Source: Actinocatenispora sera
GTDB lineage: Bacteria > Actinomycetota > Actinomycetes > Mycobacteriales > Micromonosporaceae
Assembly (NCBI RefSeq): GCF_018324685.1
Contig: NZ_AP023354.1
Span: 1,798,001 to 1,862,000 of the forward strand
DNA length: 64,000 nucleotides
Direction of reading: 5' to 3'
Shown: piece after piece, positions 8,491 to 15,954 of the stretch
Numbering within the stretch: position 1 is the stretch's first letter
Layout: each line of letters opens with the position of its first letter
Notes under the pieces: model-generated
Databases searched by the model: none
The model's input: only the letters and a program-made list of their open reading frames with translations
Told to the model about the DNA's origin: nothing
Position numbers and translations under genes: made by a program

Positions 8491-9135
8491 GAGCCCGGTG
8501 GCGCGCAGGGTGATGTTGATCCGGCCGGCCGGCAGCGCCGGATCCGGCGAGCTGCCCGGCTCGACCCGCACCACCCCGTGGTACGCGAGCCGCGATTCGC
8601 CGCCGAACACGAACACGTCGCCGGATGCCAGCGTCAGGTCGGTGTACGGCCGGGACCGGTTCTCGGTGTTGCCGAACCGGAACAGGCAGCTGTCGCCGAG
8701 GCTGAACGACACCACCGGCTCCCGTGCCTTCTCGTCGGAGTCCTGGTGCATGCCCATCCGGGCGTCCGCGTCGTAGAAGTTGATCAGCGCGGTGTCCGGC
8801 CGGTAGTCGTCGCTCGGCTGCCGGTACGACTCGGCCAGCGCGGCGCGGCCCCACTCGGCGAGCCAGTCCGGCAGCGGCGCCACCGGTTCGCCGTTCACGT
8901 CGTCGGCGGTCCGGCTGTACCGGTAGGGCTGCCAGTGCCAGCCGAGGCAGACGGTGCGGGCCGACATCCGGTGCCCGCCGGGCAGCAGCGTGTGCCGCGC
9001 CGGTACAGGCCCGGCCGCCCACCGCAGGCACGCGTCGGCGAGCCGGCGCTGCCGGTCGGCGTCCAGCCAGCCCGGCAGGTGCACGGCGCCCGGCCCGACC
9101 TCGCGCCGGCCCATCCCGAACAGCGGCAACGTCAC
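8485..9135 (-). CDS. alkB: AlkB-type alpha-ketoglutarate dioxygenase (DNA alkylation repair)
   Basis: 216 residues from a GTG at 9135, the same length as classical AlkB. It oxidatively removes methyl groups such as 1-methyladenine and 3-methylcytosine from DNA or RNA using Fe(II) and 2-oxoglutarate. The iron ligands are H130 and D132 in MGMHQDSDE and H186 in ESRLAYHGV; the 2-oxoglutarate-binding Arg pair is R205 and R211 in RINITLR. FYDADARMGMHQD and SGDVFVFGGESRL match the family closely. The gene lies 29 bases after another 2OG-Fe(II) oxygenase gene on the same strand, so the two probably form a repair or demethylation operon. Confidence 0.94.
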   Translation of the reverse strand: MTLPLFGMGRREVGPGAVHLPGWLDADRQRRLADACLRWAAGPVPARHTLLPGGHRMSARTVCLGWHWQPYRYSRTADDVNGEPVAPLPDWLAEWGRAALAESYRQPSDDYRPDTALINFYDADARMGMHQDSDEKAREPVVSFSLGDSCLFRFGNTENRSRPYTDLTLASGDVFVFGGESRLAYHGVVRVEPGSSPDPALPAGRINITLRATGLG

Positions 9136-9164
9136 CGGCCCATCCTCCCTCGTCCGGCCGTCGG

Positions 9165-9881
9165 TCAGGCGGCGTCGTGGAACACCAGGCCGAGGGTGTG
9201 CCGCCGGCCGGAACGGACCGCGGACACGCCGTGCCGTACCGGCGCGGCCGACCAGCCGCGGGCCGATGCGACCGGCCGGTCCCGGGTGGTGAAGACCAGC
9301 CCGTGGCCCTGCTCGATCAGCGTGGCGGTACCCCGGGACTGGGCCCGCGGTCGCTGCTCGACGAGCAGGAACTCGCCTCCGGTGTGGTCCACCCCGGGGT
9401 CGTTCAGGTTGATCACCACCTGCAGCGGGAAAACCTTGTCGCCGTACAGGTCTCGGTGCAGCGCGTTCCAGTCGCCGGCGTCGTAGCGCAGCAGGATCGG
9501 GGTCGGGCGCTGCTGCCCGGCGTCGTGGCAGATCGCGAGCCACTCGTCGAGGGTGTCCGGCCACTCCGCGTCCCGGCCGAGCCGGGCATACCAGTCCCGC
9601 GCGATGGGCAGAAGCCGCTGGTACAGCGAGTGCCGCAGCGCATCGACCGGCTCGGGGAACGGCGCCGCGAAGTACCGGTAGCGGCCCGAGCCGAACCGGT
9701 GCCGGGCCATGTCGATGGTTGCGCGGAAGTGCTCCGGCCGGTCGAACAGTGCGGCGAGCCGGCCGCACTCCGTCGGCGTGAGCAGCTGCGGCAGCGGTGC
9801 ACACCCGTACTCGTCGAGCTCGCCGGCCACCGCGTCCCAGTCGGCGGCGGCCACCCGCCGGGCGTACCGATCGGCGGTCAT
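9165..9881 (-). CDS. 2OG-Fe(II) oxygenase paired with AlkB
   Basis: 238 residues from ATG 9881 with a GGGAGAG ribosome site. It shows an Fe(II)/2OG facial triad: H142 and D144 in ALHRDLYGDKVFPLQVVINLN and a distal His, probably H217 in VRHGVSAV, with a 2OG-binding Arg nearby (R227 in SGRRHTLGLVFHD). FPLQVVINLNDP and GGEFLLVEQRPR fit the prolyl-hydroxylase-like oxygenases of unknown substrate found beside alkB or ada/ogt in actinobacteria; the family attribution is from memory. It is first in a two-gene operon with alkB, which suggests work in the alkylation response, possibly on nucleic acid or protein. The substrate is unknown. Confidence 0.87.
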   Translation of the reverse strand: MTADRYARRVAAADWDAVAGELDEYGCAPLPQLLTPTECGRLAALFDRPEHFRATIDMARHRFGSGRYRYFAAPFPEPVDALRHSLYQRLLPIARDWYARLGRDAEWPDTLDEWLAICHDAGQQRPTPILLRYDAGDWNALHRDLYGDKVFPLQVVINLNDPGVDHTGGEFLLVEQRPRAQSRGTATLIEQGHGLVFTTRDRPVASARGWSAAPVRHGVSAVRSGRRHTLGLVFHDAA

Positions 9882-10157
9882 GATCTCTCCCGGGGTAGGC
9901 GGTATCCGTGCGCGCCGGCGGCGCCGGCGCAGCGGCGCTCCGGGTGTCGCGGGAGCGCGATGCCTCCACCCTGCACCGGCCCACCGGCACCCTGCTGGCG
10001 AGAAACGGACCTCGCGTCCCGCGGACCGATGCGCCACCGGCGAGGCTGCGCCGCCCGGCTCCACCGGCACGGCGATGTCCCGTCACCAGGAGCGTCACCG
10101 TCTCCTCGCCCGGCGCCAGCGGTGCCGTCACTGGTATCCGGAGTTGCGGGCGCGGGG

Positions 10158-11186
10158 TCAGCGGCGCTTGCGGCGGCGTTTCCGGTTGGCCTGGCCGGCG
10201 GGGCGGCCGGGCGCGGCCGGCCGGTGCGGGGTGCGCCGCGCCGCGGTGCGCGCGGGCACCGGTAGCTGGATGCCGTACCGCAGGGACAGGAACCGTTGGG
10301 TGGCAAGCGTTGCGGTACCGGCGATGAGCATGCCAGCGAGGTTGACCCCGAGCTGGACCGCGGACTCGCGCACCTCGACCCAGTGGGCCAGGGGGATCGC
10401 CACCGCGATGTTGCCGGCGGCCGGCACCGTGGTGACCGAGATGAACACGCCGACCAGCGCCGACGACTTCGACGCGGTGATGGACAGGATGCCGGCGATG
10501 CCGGCGAGGACCGCGACGATGAACGACCACTTGTCCGGATGCACGATGAAGTCGGTGTTCGGCCGGTGCGACAGGTCGGCCGGCCCGATCCAGCCGAGCC
10601 ACCGGCTGGCCGTCGCGCAGGCGGTGGTGATCGCGATCGCCACCAGGAAGCCGACCACCAGGGTGCGGACGGCCACCGCGATCCGCTGCAGGTCGGCACG
10701 GACCAGGCCGAAGCAGATCGCTGCGACCGCGCCGAACTCGGGGCCCAACACCATCGCGCCGACGATCAGGATCGGCTGGTCGAGCAGTGCGCCGATCGCG
10801 GCGATCTGGGTAGCGAGCGCCAGGAACGCGAGGAACGCCCAGCTCAGCCGCGCGTCGGCGGCGGTGCGGGCGTCGAGTTCGTCCCACAGCACCGCGTCGT
10901 CGTCGTACCCGGGGGCGGATTCCTCCGCGACGGTCGCGCCGACCGAGATGGACACGTCGATGGTCTCCACGGCGATCGATCCCGACTGGTCCACGCCGAG
11001 CTCGCGCAGCCGCTGGAGCATCGCGTCGGCGGCCTCCCGGGCCATGTCGAACTGGATCAGGTCACCGGCCGGTTCGCGCGCGGCGCCGGGCAGGACGACC
11101 AGGTTGGTCACCGCGATGCTGGCCCCGCACAGGTCGCTGACCTGCTCGGTCAGCCGCGGTGGTGCGATCACCCGGATGTGCAACAT
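10158..11186 (-). CDS. DUF389-family integral membrane protein
   Basis: 342 residues from ATG 11186. A cytosolic N-terminal domain of about 125 residues (MLHIRVIAPPRLTEQV onward) resembles a small ACT-like alpha/beta fold. It is followed by at least six hydrophobic segments with the conserved ILIVGAMVLGPEFGAVAAI and, later, VGVFISVTTVPAAGNIAVAIPL, typical of DUF389 (TIGR00341-like) proteins. The C-terminus is a very basic tail rich in Arg, Pro and Lys (residues about 315-342) that could touch nucleic acid or lipid head groups. The family has no established function. It is divergent from the nitronate monooxygenase gene. Confidence 0.85.
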   Translation of the reverse strand: MLHIRVIAPPRLTEQVSDLCGASIAVTNLVVLPGAAREPAGDLIQFDMAREAADAMLQRLRELGVDQSGSIAVETIDVSISVGATVAEESAPGYDDDAVLWDELDARTAADARLSWAFLAFLALATQIAAIGALLDQPILIVGAMVLGPEFGAVAAICFGLVRADLQRIAVAVRTLVVGFLVAIAITTACATASRWLGWIGPADLSHRPNTDFIVHPDKWSFIVAVLAGIAGILSITASKSSALVGVFISVTTVPAAGNIAVAIPLAHWVEVRESAVQLGVNLAGMLIAGTATLATQRFLSLRYGIQLPVPARTAARRTPHRPAAPGRPAGQANRKRRRKRR

Positions 11187-11286
11187 GTGAAGAATTGTGC
11201 CGGTGGCACGCCGGCGCCGTGCCGAGGTGTCCCATGTCACTCGCGCGGTATGCATGGCCTGGCCGCTCGGCTGGTATTGACAAGAG

Positions 11287-12285
11287 ATGGGGCTGAGGCA
11301 ACTGCCGGGACCGGTCGTGCAGGCACCGATGGCCGGCGGGGCGACCACGCCGGAGCTGGTCACCGCGGTCGGCAAGGCGGGTGGCCTGGGCATGCTCGCC
11401 GCCGGCTACCTGCCGACGGCCGGGCTGGCCGAGCAGATCGCCACGGTCCGCGACGTCGGTGTCCCGTTCGGGGTGAACCTGTTCGTCCCGACCCCGGACA
11501 CGGCCGACCCGGACGCTGTCGATGCCTACCGGCGGCGGCTGGAGCCCGCCGCGGCCCGGCTGGGCACCGAGCTGGGTGTGCCGGGCTGGACCGACGACGA
11601 GTACGAGGCGAAGCTCGACCTGCTCGCCGCGGTCGGCGTGCCCGTGGTCACGTTCACCTTCGGCCTGCCGACCGAGCAGGACGTGATCGCGTTGCGCCGG
11701 GCCGGCACCGAGGTCGGGGTCACCGTGAACAGCCCGGCGGAGGCCGTCGCCGCCGATCGCGTCGGCGCGGATTTCGTTGTCGCGCAGGGCATCGAGGCCG
11801 GTGGGCATCGAGGTGGCTGGCTCGGCGGGGAGCAGTTCGGACTGCTCTCGCTGATCCGGCTGATTCGCTCCACTGTGGACATCAAGGTGATCGCGGCCGG
11901 CGGGATCGCCGACGCCGTAGGGGTTCGCGCCGCGCTGGCGGCCGGTGCACTCGCCGCCTACGCCGGTACCGCGTTCCTGCGCTGCCCGGAGGCCGGCACC
12001 CCGGAGCCGTACCGGGATGCGCTGGTGGCGCCGGAGTTCGCCGAGACGCGGCTGACCCGGGCTTACACCGGCCGGTGGGCACGCGGCCTGGCGAATCGCT
12101 TCATGGCCGAGCAGGAGCGGTACGCGCCGGAGGCGTACCCGCAGCTGCACGGGCTGACCCGACCGCTGCGCGCGGCGGCAACCGCGGCCGGCGACACCGA
12201 CGTGATGGCGATGTGGGCCGGTCAGTCCCACGCGCTGGCGACCGACGAACCCGCCGCCAAGGTGCTGCACGCCCTCACTCCCTGA
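11287..12285 (+). CDS. Nitronate monooxygenase-family FMN oxidoreductase
   Basis: 332 residues. The family signature is clear: VVQAPMAGGATTPELVTAVGKAGGLGMLAAGY at the N-terminus, the flavin-binding FVVAQGIEAGGHRGG with the catalytic-type His, and KVIAAGGIADAVGVRAALAAGALAAYAGTAFL forming the phosphate-binding part of the TIM barrel. Such enzymes oxidise alkyl nitronates such as propionate 3-nitronate, detoxifying nitro compounds, though many members are enoyl-reductase-like and unassigned. The protein is cytosolic and FMN-dependent. The start ATG has only a weak ribosome site (AAGAG). The gene is monocistronic, convergent with the TetR gene. Confidence 0.92.
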   Translation: MGLRQLPGPVVQAPMAGGATTPELVTAVGKAGGLGMLAAGYLPTAGLAEQIATVRDVGVPFGVNLFVPTPDTADPDAVDAYRRRLEPAAARLGTELGVPGWTDDEYEAKLDLLAAVGVPVVTFTFGLPTEQDVIALRRAGTEVGVTVNSPAEAVAADRVGADFVVAQGIEAGGHRGGWLGGEQFGLLSLIRLIRSTVDIKVIAAGGIADAVGVRAALAAGALAAYAGTAFLRCPEAGTPEPYRDALVAPEFAETRLTRAYTGRWARGLANRFMAEQERYAPEAYPQLHGLTRPLRAAATAAGDTDVMAMWAGQSHALATDEPAAKVLHALTP

Positions 12286-12325
12286 GAGATCTGCGGGCGA
12301 ACGGTTCGTGCCGGCGCCGAGGGGC

Positions 12326-12916
12326 TCAGCGGTCCTCGAAGATCAGCGCCAGGCCGGCGGCGAAGATGGCGTCCGGGGTGAGCGAGAGTCGGCCGGCCTC
12401 GGTCATCGCCCGGGCCACGGTGGGGTAGCGCCGGGCGAATCCGGTCGTGGGTTCGGCGTCGGCCGAGTCCTGTTCCTCGATGACGTGGCCGAACGTGTAG
12501 TGCAGTGCCGTGTAGACGATCGCGGCCGCCTCCGGCAGCGGCCGGCCGCTCGCCTCGATCGCCCGCAGACCGTATTCGGGGATGCAGGCGAGGGTCGGGG
12601 TGTGCGGCGGCCGGGCGCCGGCCACGACGCGGGCGCCGTCGGGATAGGCGAGCATCGCACGACGCAGCCGATGGAGCAGCTCGACGTACCACCGCCGCCA
12701 GTCGCTGCCCGCCGGCATCGGCCGTGGCTCACCGAGTGTCTCCCGCAGCAGCGCGTCGGCCACGGCGTCGAGCAGCTCCCGCTTGTCGCGGAAGCGCCAG
12801 TAGATGGCGGGGGCCTTGACCTCGAGGCTCGCGCTGAGCTTGCGAAAGGTGACCCCCGCCAGCCCTTCCTCCTTCAGCAGTGCCAGGGCCGCCCTGACGA
12901 TGGTGTCCGCGTCCAT
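12326..12916 (-). CDS. TetR-family repressor (TetR_C-like)
   Basis: 196 residues from ATG 12916; a GTG at 12925 adds three residues. The N-terminal helix-turn-helix reads IVRAALALLKEEGLAGVTFRKLSASLEVKAPAIYWRFRDKRELLDAV, the classical Tet repressor arrangement (VKAPALYWH-like). The C-terminal ligand domain contains YVELLHRLRRAMLAYPDGARVV and FGHVIEEQ, like tetracycline-repressor-type C domains. It faces the small NTF2-like gene across 62 bases holding an exact 42-bp two-fold symmetric operator, so it almost certainly represses that gene and itself. The ligand is unknown. Confidence 0.93.
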   Translation of the reverse strand: MDADTIVRAALALLKEEGLAGVTFRKLSASLEVKAPAIYWRFRDKRELLDAVADALLRETLGEPRPMPAGSDWRRWYVELLHRLRRAMLAYPDGARVVAGARPPHTPTLACIPEYGLRAIEASGRPLPEAAAIVYTALHYTFGHVIEEQDSADAEPTTGFARRYPTVARAMTEAGRLSLTPDAIFAAGLALIFEDR

Positions 12917-12926
12917 GCCCGCCACT

Positions 12927-12968
12927 CTATAACTGTGTTACATTGAGCTCAATGTAACGGCGTTATAG
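12927..12968. promoter_or_regulatory. 42-bp symmetric TetR operator and divergent promoter
   Basis: The core is a perfect 22-bp palindrome with arms GTTACATTGAG (12937-12947) and CTCAATGTAAC (12948-12958). Outside it, after 3-nt gaps, CTATAAC (12927-12933) and GTTATAG (12962-12968) form a second perfect pair about the same centre. Both outer arms contain TATAAC read towards the gene on the opposite side, so they may double as -10 boxes of two divergent overlapping promoters. A dimer or pair of dimers of the adjacent TetR protein is the expected ligand. Confidence 0.85.
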
Positions 12969-12978
12969 GGAGGGCGTC

Positions 12979-13380
12979 ATGAACCAGCAGCTCGTGGACG
13001 GCATGTGGAGCTACCTCCGCGCCGGGCTCGACATGGACCTCGCCGCACTCGATCGGATCTACGACCCGGAGTTCGAGAACGTGCGCGTCGACCAGGCCGG
13101 GCAGACCGTCACCCTGACCAAGGAACACTTCATGGCCCGGTTCCGGGCGCTGCGCGAGCAGGGCGAGCGGATCGGCGAGTCCATCGACGACGTGACCTTC
13201 CCCGCCACCTCCGACCTCGGCGATCAGGCGGTGATCGTGATGCGCCGGGTCAAGGACGACGAGCCGGTGCTCTACACGTTCGTCTGGCGGATGCGAGACG
13301 GTCGCCCGACCACGATGCTGCGCGAGTTCACCTTCGACCGCGACATCAGCTACCTGCTGGCGATGATGTCGACGCGGTAG
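12979..13380 (+). CDS. Small NTF2/SnoaL-like protein under TetR control
   Basis: 133 residues, ATG preceded by GGGAGGG. The sequence pattern (VDGMWSYLRAGLDMDLAALDRIYDPEFENVRVD, then a strand-rich half with AVIVMRRVKDDEPVLYTFVWRMRDGR) suits the cone-shaped NTF2-like fold used by SnoaL-type cyclases, ketosteroid isomerases and many stress proteins. No catalytic residue can be assigned with confidence. It is the only target visible of the divergent TetR repressor, so it is probably induced by that regulator's ligand and may bind or modify it. The fold call is by pattern and moderately sure; the function is unknown. Confidence 0.7.
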   Translation: MNQQLVDGMWSYLRAGLDMDLAALDRIYDPEFENVRVDQAGQTVTLTKEHFMARFRALREQGERIGESIDDVTFPATSDLGDQAVIVMRRVKDDEPVLYTFVWRMRDGRPTTMLREFTFDRDISYLLAMMSTR

Positions 13381-13486
13381 CGCCGCGCCGACGCGGCACG
13401 GCGAGCGCCAGCGACAAGCGTCAGCGATGTGCGCCAGCCGTTCCCCATCCCGACCGGCTCGATTCGGTGCTCGTCCTGCCCGGCGG

Positions 13487-14188
13487 TCAGCTGGTTGCCG
13501 TGGCGAGGGTGGTGGCGAGGTCGGCGGGGCGGCTCCACATCGGCCAGTGCCCGGTCGGCAGGTCGACCACGTCGAGCGCGCGCAGGGTGGCGGTTTCGGC
13601 CATCATCGGGTGGCCTTCCCGGGCCATCTTGAGCAGCACCTCGGACGGGTACGAGCAGGCCACGATCGTGGTGGGCACGTCGCGGCGGGCGTCGTTGTCC
13701 AGGTGCACCGGTTCGCGCAGTACCGCGCCCGGTTCGGGTACCGCGCGTTCCCGGAAGGTGCGCAGGGCGTCGTCGTCGAGCCCGTCCAGGCTGGCCTGCA
13801 GCTGGTCGAACGGCGGCAACGACAGCTCGGCGAGGTCCGCCGGTACGGACGGGTCGAAGCCGGCGCCGTCCGCGACCGGGCCGCTGTCGACGTAGATCAC
13901 CCGCGCCACCGCGGTCGGATCCCGGTCCAGCAGTACCGAGGTGGGCAGGTTGGCGCCGCTGTGCGCGACGAGTACGACCGGGTCGGGCTGCTCGGCGACG
14001 ACGCCGCGCAGGTACTCGGCCTGGTCGGTGACGGTCGCGGTGGCGCGCTGCGGGTCTGCGGGGTCGAGTCCGGGCAACGTCACCGGTACGGCCCGGTGGC
14101 CGGCGGCGCGCAGCCGGTCGGCGACCCCGTCCCAGGCCCAACCGCCCAGCCAGAACCCCGGTACGAGAACGAACGTGGAAGTCTGCAT
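13487..14188 (-). CDS. Alpha/beta hydrolase
   Basis: 233 residues from ATG 14188; an upstream GTG would add only a weak lead. It begins TFVLVPGFWLGGWAWDGVADRL, the oxyanion-loop region of esterase/hydroxynitrile-lyase-like hydrolases, has the nucleophile elbow LVAHSGANLP (Ser in H-S-G-A) and ends with the catalytic His in DLPTGHWPMWSRP. Asp in VIYVDSG or later may complete the triad. There is no signal peptide. It is divergent from the WYL regulator with 73 bases between starts, an arrangement in which the regulator usually controls the hydrolase. The substrate is unknown. Confidence 0.88.
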   Translation of the reverse strand: MQTSTFVLVPGFWLGGWAWDGVADRLRAAGHRAVPVTLPGLDPADPQRATATVTDQAEYLRGVVAEQPDPVVLVAHSGANLPTSVLLDRDPTAVARVIYVDSGPVADGAGFDPSVPADLAELSLPPFDQLQASLDGLDDDALRTFRERAVPEPGAVLREPVHLDNDARRDVPTTIVACSYPSEVLLKMAREGHPMMAETATLRALDVVDLPTGHWPMWSRPADLATTLATATS

Positions 14189-14261
14189 GCGTCCAGGTTC
14201 GCGCGCCGGGTGGACCACGGCATGTCACTGTTACCGTCACCATTTCTGCGATACTGGTGCG

Positions 14262-14951
14262 GTGAACCGGGTCGAGCGACTGCACGCCCTCACCGAGTCG
14301 CTGCGCCGGGCCGGCGCGGGGGGCCGGACGGCGGCGCAGCTCGCCGACGAGTTCGAGGTGACCACCCGGACGATCAAGCGCGATCTCGCCGCGCTGTCCG
14401 CCGCCGGCGTGCCGGTGTGGGGCCGCACCGGCCCCGGCGGTGGGTACGGGCTGGCCGAGCGGGCATCGCTGCCGCCGGTGAACTTCACCGCCGGGCAGGC
14501 GCTCGCGCTGACCGCCGCGGTGGCCGCGTCCGCGCAGGCGCCGTTCGCCGACTCGGCGCGGGCCGCGACCCGCAAGGTGCTCGACGTGCTCACTCCGGCC
14601 GACCGGGGGCGGGCTTCCGCGCTGTCCCAACGGATCTGGGTCGACGTCGGGCCGAGCGCGCCGCGCCGCGTGCTGTCCGTACTCGAGCAGGCGCTGCTCG
14701 ACCAGGTCACCGTCAACATCGCGTACACCGACGCCGGCGGGCGGCGCACCCGGCGCGAGGTGGAGCCGATGATCTTCGCGTTCACGCACGGCCGTTGGCT
14801 TCTGGTCGCCTGGTGCCGGCTGCGCGACGACGTGCGCTGGTTCGACCTGTCCCGGATCGGCCGCGCCACCGCCACCCGCCGCCGCTGTGCCGGCCATCCG
14901 GTCAGCGCCATCGGTACCCCGCCCGAACAGGCTCACCCGGTCGGCGTCTGA
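14262..14951 (+). CDS. HTH-WYL (YafY-type) transcriptional regulator
   Basis: 229 residues from a GTG start. The N-terminal winged helix (ERLHALTESLRRAGAGGRTAAQLADEFEVTTRTIKRDLAALSAAGVPVWGRTGPGGGYGL) is the DeoR/YafY-type module. The C-terminal WYL-like domain contains VNIAYTDAGGRRTRREVEPMIFAFTHGRWLLVAWCRLRDDVRWFDLSRIGRA, where the W-x-L and R-x-F-x-L-x-R-I elements are recognisable. WYL domains sense small molecules or nucleic-acid ligands. A possible -10 GATACT lies just before the start, so the message may be leaderless. It likely controls the divergent hydrolase. Confidence 0.9.
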   Translation: MNRVERLHALTESLRRAGAGGRTAAQLADEFEVTTRTIKRDLAALSAAGVPVWGRTGPGGGYGLAERASLPPVNFTAGQALALTAAVAASAQAPFADSARAATRKVLDVLTPADRGRASALSQRIWVDVGPSAPRRVLSVLEQALLDQVTVNIAYTDAGGRRTRREVEPMIFAFTHGRWLLVAWCRLRDDVRWFDLSRIGRATATRRRCAGHPVSAIGTPPEQAHPVGV

Positions 14952-15092
14952 CGCGCCGACCGGTTGGGCCTGGCCACCAACCAGCGCCCGCTCGACCCGG
15001 CAGCGGGGCACGCTGCCGGCGGAGGACGCCGCCGGGCAGGTCACCTGGCGGGTGATTGCAGGTCACCGAGCCGAATTCTGCCCGTCGATGCG

Positions 15093-15121
15093 TTGACACC
15101 TGCCCGGACTCAGGGTTAGTT
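15093..15121 (+). promoter_or_regulatory. Near-consensus sigma-70 promoter of the IclR/AtuA operon
   Basis: TTGACA (15093-15098), exactly 17 bases, then TTAGTT (15116-15121). The expected transcription start at about 15128 is within two or three bases of the IclR start codon at 15130, so the message would be essentially leaderless. This is the best -35/-10 match I noticed in the window and it fronts the six-gene operon. Confidence 0.6.
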
Positions 15122-15129
15122 TCCCGCAC

Positions 15130-15954
15130 ATGGCTCGTACCTTGAAAACGGAGTTTCACCAGGCGAAACAAGCCGAGGAGCGAGACGGTGGCGTGACCCG
15201 CACGCTGTCTCGTGGGCTCGCCCTGCTGTCCGAGATACTCGACGCCGATGCCCCGCCGACGCTGACCGAACTGGCGTTGCAGACCGGGCTGTCCAAGGCC
15301 ACCGTGTCGCGGCTGCTCGCGACGCTGGTCGAGGCGGGCTTCGCGGCGCAGACGCCGGGCGGCCAGACCTACTCCGCCGGGCCGTCCATCGCCCGCTGGC
15401 TGCGGACCAGCCCGCTGGAGGCGTTGCTGACCCAGCAGGCGACTCCGGTATTGAGCGAGCTGCGGGACCTGTCCGGTGAGACCTCGGTGCTGTGCGTACC
15501 GGTCTGGCCGGACCGGGTGTGCATCGCACGCAGCCTCTCCACCTCCCCCATCCGGGCGCAGAAGACGATCGGTGAGAACGGCCCGCTCACCCGCGGCTGC
15601 AGCGGCCGGGCGTTCCTCGCCTTCGCCACCGAACGGTATGTCGATGCCGCTCTGCAGGCCCGCCCGCTGGTCCGGATGACCGACACGTCCATCGTGGACG
15701 TCGACCGGTTCCTGGCCCGGCTGCGGGCCGAGCGCGAACTCGGCTACACGATGTCGACCGGCGGCACCTACCCGGACATGAACGGCATCGCGGTACCGAT
15801 CTTCGCGGCCAGCTCGACGCTGCCGATCGCGGTGATCAACGTGAGCGGCCCGTCCGCCCGGTGGACGAAGCCGGCGATGGAGCGGTTCGCGCCCACGCTC
15901 AAGGAGCACGCCGCGCAGCTGACCGCGTACTTCACCTCGGAACGGCTGTCGTGA
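15130..15954 (+). CDS. IclR-family transcriptional regulator
   Basis: 274 residues. The N-terminal winged helix reads VTRTLSRGLALLSEILDADAPPTLTELALQTGLSKATVSRLLATLVEAGF, standard for IclR. The C-terminal effector domain has ETSVLCVPVWPDRVCIARSL, LTRGCSGRAFLAF, LGYTMSTGGTYPDMNGIAVPIF and PIAVINVSGP, the IclR ligand-binding core. Its last codons overlap the AtuA-family gene (GTGA), so regulator and enzymes are translated together, and it is expected to control this operon in response to the pathway substrate or an intermediate. Effector unknown. Confidence 0.95.
   Translation: MARTLKTEFHQAKQAEERDGGVTRTLSRGLALLSEILDADAPPTLTELALQTGLSKATVSRLLATLVEAGFAAQTPGGQTYSAGPSIARWLRTSPLEALLTQQATPVLSELRDLSGETSVLCVPVWPDRVCIARSLSTSPIRAQKTIGENGPLTRGCSGRAFLAFATERYVDAALQARPLVRMTDTSIVDVDRFLARLRAERELGYTMSTGGTYPDMNGIAVPIFAASSTLPIAVINVSGPSARWTKPAMERFAPTLKEHAAQLTAYFTSERLS

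Noticed and set aside
9882-10157. Small genes in the gap between the oxygenase and DUF389 genes
   Set aside because: Frames there are Arg/Pro-rich without start signals; I see only intergenic sequence.
11277-11282. TTGACA just before the nitronate monooxygenase gene as a -35 box
   Set aside because: It lies only four bases before the start codon, with no room for a -10 and transcription start.
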